From VRUE01 sp963737575 (GTDB lineage: Bacteria > Actinomycetota > Thermoleophilia > Solirubrobacterales > 70-9): DNA of 64,000 nucleotides. Numbering within the stretch: position 1 is the stretch's first letter; each line of letters begins with the position of its first letter. Made by a program: the position numbers and the translations under genes. Below, piece by piece: positions 60,030-64,000 of this stretch. The stretch covers positions 62,001-126,000 of the forward strand of contig CAVTTJ010000009.1 of NCBI GenBank assembly GCA_963737575.1, given 5' to 3'. The notes below the pieces were generated by a model. That model was not told where the DNA came from. It did no database searches and was given only the letters and a program-made list of their open reading frames with translations.

Positions 60030-60049
60030 TGATTTCGACGAACCAGTTC
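60030..60049 (+). repeat. Imperfect copy of the efp 5' end
   Basis: 20 bases matching the first codons of efp (60852-60871) at 18 positions. It reads GTG ATT TCG ACG AAC CAG TTC then TGA, i.e. MISTNQF-stop. The two mismatches are both in third codon positions. It lies upstream of the hydrolase gene. Confidence 0.65.
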
Positions 60050-60105
60050 TGATTCGCCAAGACCTGCACATTGCTGGCGGTTAGATCAGGGCTTAGGGTG
60101 CCCTG

Positions 60106-60792
60106 ATGGCACTTTTCGTGCTGGTCCACGGCGTCTGCGCCGGAGGGTGGTCTTGGGATCTCGTCAGGCCGCACCTCGAGGAGGCAGGGCATCAGGTGTT
60201 GGCCGTCGACCTGCCCGGCGACGATGCTCCCGCCGGATTCAGCGACTACGCGGAGGTCATTCTCCACGCTTTGCCAGGCGATCGCGACGACGTCGTCCTC
60301 GTCGGCCATTCGACCGGCGGGCTGACGATTCCGATCGTGGCCTCACGGCACCGACTCGATGGGATGGTCTTCGTCTGCGGGGCGCTTCCCGTTCCCGGTC
60401 AGTCGGTTGCGGAACGCGGCGTTGAGTGGCAGGTCATCGACCCGGCCGAGTGGCAGGTCGACAACGGGGACGGGTCGTTCTCGATAAGTCCCGACGGGTT
60501 CCGCAAGCACGTCGCGCCCGACGCGCCGGCCGACGTGATTGAGCAGACGATTCCGTTGCTCAAGCCCCAGTTCCTGACTCCATTCATGGAGCCGTGCCCG
60601 ATCGACCGGATGCCCGACATTCCGATGCGAGCGATCTACTGTGCCGAGGATCAAATCGTCGGACCGGAGTACTGTCGTCGCGCGGCACGCGAACTGCTTG
60701 GGGTCGATCCCTTGGAGCTGCCTGGATCGCACTCACCAATGGCGAGTCGGCCAGGGGTGCTTGCGGAAGTCCTGATGGAGCCAAACGGCTAG
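60106..60792 (+). CDS. Alpha/beta fold hydrolase (salicylate-esterase-like)
   Basis: 228 residues. FVLVHGVCAGGWSWDLVRPHL (oxyanion region), nucleophile Ser in VGHSTGG (GxSxG), acid in YCAEDQIVGPEY, base in LPGSHSPMAS. The small size and HGVCAGGWSW match the MES/HNL-type esterases. ATG 60106 is the first of the frame. It lies between the two copies of the efp 5' end and may have been inserted there. Confidence 0.87.
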   Translation: MALFVLVHGVCAGGWSWDLVRPHLEEAGHQVLAVDLPGDDAPAGFSDYAEVILHALPGDRDDVVLVGHSTGGLTIPIVASRHRLDGMVFVCGALPVPGQSVAERGVEWQVIDPAEWQVDNGDGSFSISPDGFRKHVAPDAPADVIEQTIPLLKPQFLTPFMEPCPIDRMPDIPMRAIYCAEDQIVGPEYCRRAARELLGVDPLELPGSHSPMASRPGVLAEVLMEPNG

Positions 60793-60847
60793 CCTTCGTC
60801 CCGCGTCGTACGCAGCCACCAAACCTGAGTGACACAAACCGGAGTAG

Positions 60848-61414
60848 ATGTTGATTTCAACAAACCAGTTCAAGAACGGGTCCCACATCGAGATCGATGG
60901 GACGATCTTCAAGATCATCGAGTTCCAGCACGTGAAGCCCGGAAAGGGCGGCGCCTTCGTGCGGACCAAGCTGCGCAAGATCGGAGACGGCTCGGTCCAG
61001 GACAAGACCTTCCGCGCGGGTGAGAAGTTCAGGCCGGTCCGGACCGAGTCGCGAAAGATGCAGTACCTCTACGACTCCGGCGACGCTGCGGTCTTCATGG
61101 ACAACAGCGACTACGAGCAGATCGAGATTCCCGGCGAGGTCGCCGGCGAGGCGATGCGCTGGATGCTTCCCAACGCCGAGATCGACGTCCTGTTCGTCGA
61201 CGAACGGCCGACAGATGTCCAGGTGCCGAGCGCGGTCGAGATGAAGGTGACGACGACCGAACCCGGGGTGAAGGGCGACACCGCCTCCGGCGGAAGCAGC
61301 AAGCCGGCGACGCTCGAGTCCGGGGTCACGGTACAGGTCCCCCTCTTCATCGAGGAGGGCGAGTCGATCCGCGTCGACACCCGCACCGGCGAGTACGTCT
61401 CGCGCGCCTCTTGA
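60848..61414 (+). CDS. efp: Elongation factor P
   Basis: 188 residues. Domain I has MISTNQFKNGSHIEIDGTIFKII, EFQHVKPGKGGAFVRTKLR with Lys in the PGKGGAF loop; domains II-III follow with DSGDAAVFMDNSDYEQIEI and VPLFIEEGESIRVDTRTGEYVSR. EF-P frees ribosomes stalled at polyproline. ATG 60848 or TTG 60851 could be the start; the TTG corresponds to the GTG of the upstream copy and gives the canonical MISTN. Here the protein has a PGKGG loop, the KxG tip being typical for Lys-type EF-P. Confidence 0.96.
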   Translation: MLISTNQFKNGSHIEIDGTIFKIIEFQHVKPGKGGAFVRTKLRKIGDGSVQDKTFRAGEKFRPVRTESRKMQYLYDSGDAAVFMDNSDYEQIEIPGEVAGEAMRWMLPNAEIDVLFVDERPTDVQVPSAVEMKVTTTEPGVKGDTASGGSSKPATLESGVTVQVPLFIEEGESIRVDTRTGEYVSRAS

Positions 61415-61446
61415 GCGCGGAGCGTGCGGAGCGTGCAGATCTGATT

Positions 61447-61479
61447 CTTCGCCAGCAAGCGAAGCGCGAATATTGTTTT
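61447..61479 (+). terminator. Possible terminator/attenuator between efp and nusB
   Basis: CTTCGC (61447-61452) pairs with GCGAAG (61459-61464), loop CAGCAA, followed nine bases later by TTGTTTTT. The stem is short, so a weak terminator or attenuator is the most that can be said. TATTGT just before the nusB ATG may be a -10 element. Confidence 0.35.
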
Positions 61480-61483
61480 TCTC

Positions 61484-61858
61484 ATGCGTAGATCACACCA
61501 ACGCCGCGACGCCGTGTTTGCCGGATACCAGCACGACGTCACCGGGCGCCCGCTTGACGATCTGCTCGCCGGGGCGCGGCCGTTCACGCGTGAGCTCGCC
61601 CTCGGGGTCGAGGCCCATCGGAGTGAGCTGGACGCGGTGATAGCGCGGCACGCCAAGGGCTGGGACCTCGACCGGATCGCGCCGCTGGAGCGCAACGTGA
61701 TGCGGGTCGCCCTGTTCGAGATCGAGCACAGCGACGACGTCCCGGTCGAGGTCGCGATCGACGAGGCGGTCGGCTTCGCCAGGGAGTACTGCGGCAGCGA
61801 CGCGCCCGGGTTCGTTAACGGGATCCTCGGCGCAGCCGTGCGCGAGGGGGTGCGTTGA
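61484..61858 (+). CDS. nusB: Transcription antitermination factor NusB
   Basis: 124 residues. NusB fold: RRSHQRRDAVFAGYQHDVTG at the N-terminus, ARHAKGWDLDRIAPLERNVMRVALFEI, VEVAIDEAVGFAREYCGSDAPGFVNGILGAAV. It acts with NusE in antitermination at rRNA operons. It has no Shine-Dalgarno; the AT-rich sequence directly before ATG suggests a leaderless mRNA. The stop overlaps the next ATG (TGATG). Confidence 0.94.
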   Translation: MRRSHQRRDAVFAGYQHDVTGRPLDDLLAGARPFTRELALGVEAHRSELDAVIARHAKGWDLDRIAPLERNVMRVALFEIEHSDDVPVEVAIDEAVGFAREYCGSDAPGFVNGILGAAVREGVR

Positions 61859-62041
61859 TGGCCGACGAGAGGCTGCGCGCGATCTCGGATCGCCTCGAGC
61901 GAGATCGCCGCCGAGCTCGAGGGCGAGGTCGCCGACGACGCCCGTGCGGCGGAGCTCGCGCGCGAGGCGGCCGAGCTCTCGAGCGAGGCGGTTGCCGAGG
62001 CGAACCGCCGCATCCGCGAGGCCGAAGCCGACTCCGGGTGA
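61858..62041 (+). pseudogene. Small coiled-coil protein (frameshifted)
   Basis: ATG 61858 starts MADERLRAISDRLE; after that the frame becomes unlikely. Dropping one base near 61900 gives EIAAELEGEVADDAR, AAELAREAAELSSEAVAEA, NRRIREAEADSG and stop at 62039-62041, overlapping the ispA ATG. The restored product has about 60 residues, an Ala/Glu coiled coil. Position between nusB and ispA is where xseB is often found in bacteria, but the sequence does not fit XseB. The function is unknown. Confidence 0.6.
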
Positions 62042-62901
62042 TGTACCCGGAGGACCTGCGCTCGCTGGTCGACGCCGAGCTCGAACGGCTGCGGTTCTCC
62101 GAGGCGGCATCGACCGCCGGCCTCGAGGAGGCGATGCGCTACTCGCTGCTCGCCGGCGGAAAGCGGGTGCGGCCGGTCCTCGTCCTCGCCACGGCCCGCG
62201 CCCTCGGCGCCGAGGCCGAGCGCTTCCTCGCCGTCGCCTCGGCGATCGAGCTGATCCATACCTACTCGCTGATCCACGACGACCTGCCGGCGATGGACGA
62301 CGACGACCTGCGGCGGGGCCGGCCGACGTCCCACGTGAAGTTCGGTGAGGACGTCGCGATCCTCGCCGGCGACGGCCTCTTCGCCGAGGCGATCAGGATC
62401 TTCTGCGAACAGCCCGGCGACCCGGCCCTGGTGCTGGCGGCGCTGCGTGAGCTGGCGGCTGCCACCGGCGTGGGCGGCATGGTCGGCGGCCAGTTCGTCG
62501 ACGTCACCGGGGCCGAGGCTGACGCGGAGGGACTGCGGCACCTGCACTCGCTCAAGACCGGCCGCCTGATCGCGGCGGCCGTCGGCGTCGTTCTCATCCT
62601 CGAAAACGTCGCCCAAGATGAGACAATTCCGTATCGCCGGTTTGCCGGCGAGCTCGGTGTCCTCTTCCAGATCGTCGACGACATCCTCGACGTGATCGGG
62701 AGCGACGAGCAACTCGGAAAGCCCCATGGAAGCGACGAGCGGCACGGAAAACTCACCTATGTCAGCCTCTTCGGGCTCGAGCGCGCACGCGAGCTTGCGG
62801 CCGAGTCCCACGCGAAGGCGACCGCCGCCCTCGCCGAGGCCGGAGGAGAGACCGGCGACCTGAGGCAGGTCGCCGACTACATCTTCACCAGGAACGAATG
62901 A
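62041..62901 (+). CDS. ispA: Polyprenyl synthetase (farnesyl/geranylgeranyl diphosphate synthase)
   Basis: 286 residues from ATG 62041. First Asp-rich motif DDLPAMDDDDLRRGRP, second DDILDVIGS, plus GGKRVRPVLVLA at the N-terminus and KTGRLIAAAV. Condenses IPP with allylic diphosphates. The short-chain-type insertion (DDLPAMDDDD, two residues between the Asp groups) points to FPP/GGPP synthase. Overlaps the previous ORF and dxs, so one operon with nusB. Confidence 0.93.
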   Translation: MYPEDLRSLVDAELERLRFSEAASTAGLEEAMRYSLLAGGKRVRPVLVLATARALGAEAERFLAVASAIELIHTYSLIHDDLPAMDDDDLRRGRPTSHVKFGEDVAILAGDGLFAEAIRIFCEQPGDPALVLAALRELAAATGVGGMVGGQFVDVTGAEADAEGLRHLHSLKTGRLIAAAVGVVLILENVAQDETIPYRRFAGELGVLFQIVDDILDVIGSDEQLGKPHGSDERHGKLTYVSLFGLERARELAAESHAKATAALAEAGGETGDLRQVADYIFTRNE

Positions 62902-64000
62902 GCAAGAACGACACACCCGAGGAGCCGCTGCTCGAGTCGATCGACTCGCCGGCCGATCTGCACGGCCTCGACGATGCCCAGCTGCAGCAGGTCGCGCAGG
63001 AGATGCGGACCTACATCATCGACACGATCGGCGAGATCGGCGGCCACTTCGGCGCCAACCTCGGCACCTGCGAGCTCGCGGTGGCCCTCCACAGCCTGCT
63101 CGACTCCCCCCGCGACAAGATCCTCTGGGACGTCGGCCACCAGGCCTACCCGCACAAGATCCTCACCGGGCGCCGGGAGGCGTTGCCGACGATCCGCCAG
63201 CACGAAGGCCTGGCGCCGTTCTGCTCGATCTTCGAGTCCGAGCACGACATCATGGGCGCCGGCCACGCCTCGACCTCGATCGGGTACGCGGTCGGGCTGA
63301 AGGAGGCGATGCGGAAGGGGATCGGCGAGGACGGCCGGGTGGCGGCGGTGATCGGCGACGGAGCGCTGACCGGCGGCGTCGCCTACGAGGCGCTCCACGC
63401 CGCGGGCGGCCTCCAGACCCCGATCGTGATCGTCCTCAATGACAACGGGATGTCGATCTCGCCCAACGTGGGCGCGATCTCCGGCTACTTCAACCGGGTC
63501 CGCCTCAACCCGCGCCTCTACCACGCGCGTGAGGAGGTCGAGGACCGGCTGACCAGGCTGCCACTCGGCCTCGGCGAGCGAATCGAACGCCTCGGGCCCG
63601 AGATCAAGTCGGCGATCAAGGCCTACTGGGCGCCCGGGCTGTTCTTCGAGGAGCTCGACCTCGCCTACATCGGCGTCATCGACGGCCACGACGTCCGCGC
63701 GCTCCGCAAGGCCCTTGGCGAGGCCTTCGAGGCCGACCGTCCCGTCGTCGTCCACATCCACACGGTCAAGGGCAAGGGCTTCGCCCCGGCGGAGGAGGGC
63801 GGCCTCGAGGGGATGGAGAAATGGCACGCGGCGAAGCCGAAATCGATCAAGGATGGAAAACCCGCCAGCGCCTCAACTCCGACAGCCCCGAAGGAGCCGG
63901 GATTGGTGGAGATCCGCGAGTCCGATTCACCGGCGGCGATCGCACCCGAACGGCTCGAGAAGCCGCCCGCGGCCGATGCCCCGCCGCAGTACACGCAGGT
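62898..64000 (+). CDS. dxs: 1-deoxy-D-xylulose-5-phosphate synthase (3' partial)
   Basis: About 367 residues are visible and the frame is open at the window edge. ATG 62898 overlaps the ispA stop. TPP domain: GEIGGHFGANLGTCELAVALH (with His in GGHF), DVGHQAYPHKILTGR, GHASTSIGYAVGLK, VIGDGALTGGVAYEALH (GDG...), NDNGMSISPNVG. Then VHIHTVKGKGFAPAEE ends the first domain. A longer than usual Pro/Ala/Lys linker (residues about 320-365) follows before QYTQV, which begins the second domain. First step of the MEP isoprenoid pathway. Confidence 0.95.
   Translation, partial: MSKNDTPEEPLLESIDSPADLHGLDDAQLQQVAQEMRTYIIDTIGEIGGHFGANLGTCELAVALHSLLDSPRDKILWDVGHQAYPHKILTGRREALPTIRQHEGLAPFCSIFESEHDIMGAGHASTSIGYAVGLKEAMRKGIGEDGRVAAVIGDGALTGGVAYEALHAAGGLQTPIVIVLNDNGMSISPNVGAISGYFNRVRLNPRLYHAREEVEDRLTRLPLGLGERIERLGPEIKSAIKAYWAPGLFFEELDLAYIGVIDGHDVRALRKALGEAFEADRPVVVHIHTVKGKGFAPAEEGGLEGMEKWHAAKPKSIKDGKPASASTPTAPKEPGLVEIRESDSPAAIAPERLEKPPAADAPPQYTQ

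Overview
The window is high-GC DNA from an actinomycete of the class Thermoleophilia, most likely the order Solirubrobacterales. The call rests on three things: the core gene order hisS-aspS ... mnmA-alaS-ruvX-mltG-aroE-aroC-aroKB-aroQ-pepP ... efp-nusB-ispA-dxs; a fused AroK-AroB; and a large set of secreted repeat proteins (NHL/PD40 propellers, Ig-like modules with PETxI and F.C.LDG signatures, a SYANV-type secreted family) that are typical of this lineage. No CRISPR array or rRNA operon is present. One tRNA-Met(CAT) was found.

Layout. 1-13,689: four very large exported proteins arranged A-B-A'-B', where A is a propeller/Fn3-like protein and B is a fourfold Cys-pair repeat protein, all translationally coupled. 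13,735-24,518: a TetR regulator, a lamin-tail/Ig-like surface protein, an acyltransferase-hydrolase fusion, a PlsC-like acyltransferase, a SprT-like peptidase, a zinc-ribbon protein with a 41-residue membrane peptide, a hydrolase-cyclase fusion, a flippase-like membrane protein and a GNAT. 24,499-31,089: an epimerase, a secreted gene broken by two opposite frameshifts, a zinc-finger cyclase, a DUF11-type protein and a PsiE-like protein. 31,269-37,325: a mobile element of about 6 kb in the 3' end of the tRNA-Met gene, bounded by a 42-bp perfect direct repeat; it carries an unusual integrase, a large secreted repeat protein and three phage-like or unknown genes. 37,395-64,000: mostly core genes for histidine/aspartate/alanine tRNA charging, tRNA thiolation, the shikimate pathway, EF-P, NusB and isoprenoid precursors, interspersed with a second hydrolase-cyclase fusion and small secreted proteins.

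How the parts relate. aroE, aroC, aroKB and aroQ form a tightly packed shikimate block, but each carries a lesion in this sequence: an extra base in aroE, aroC and aroQ, and an in-frame TAG in aroKB. mnmA and a small coiled-coil gene before ispA also carry an extra base. The most economical reading is uncorrected sequence error (extra bases predominate), but the concentration in one pathway means real decay should be excluded. nusB, the coiled-coil ORF, ispA and dxs overlap stop-to-start and form one transcription unit feeding isoprenoid synthesis.

Most notable points: the duplicated A-B surface cassette with a propeller inserted inside a propeller; the integrase whose usual DNA-binding N-terminus is replaced by a membrane/PH-like segment; an Fe-S-scaffold-like domain fused to MnmA; an imperfect copy of the efp 5' end on the other side of a hydrolase gene; and a strong split in glutamate codons (GAA in exported segments, GAG in cytoplasmic ones), visible even within mltG.
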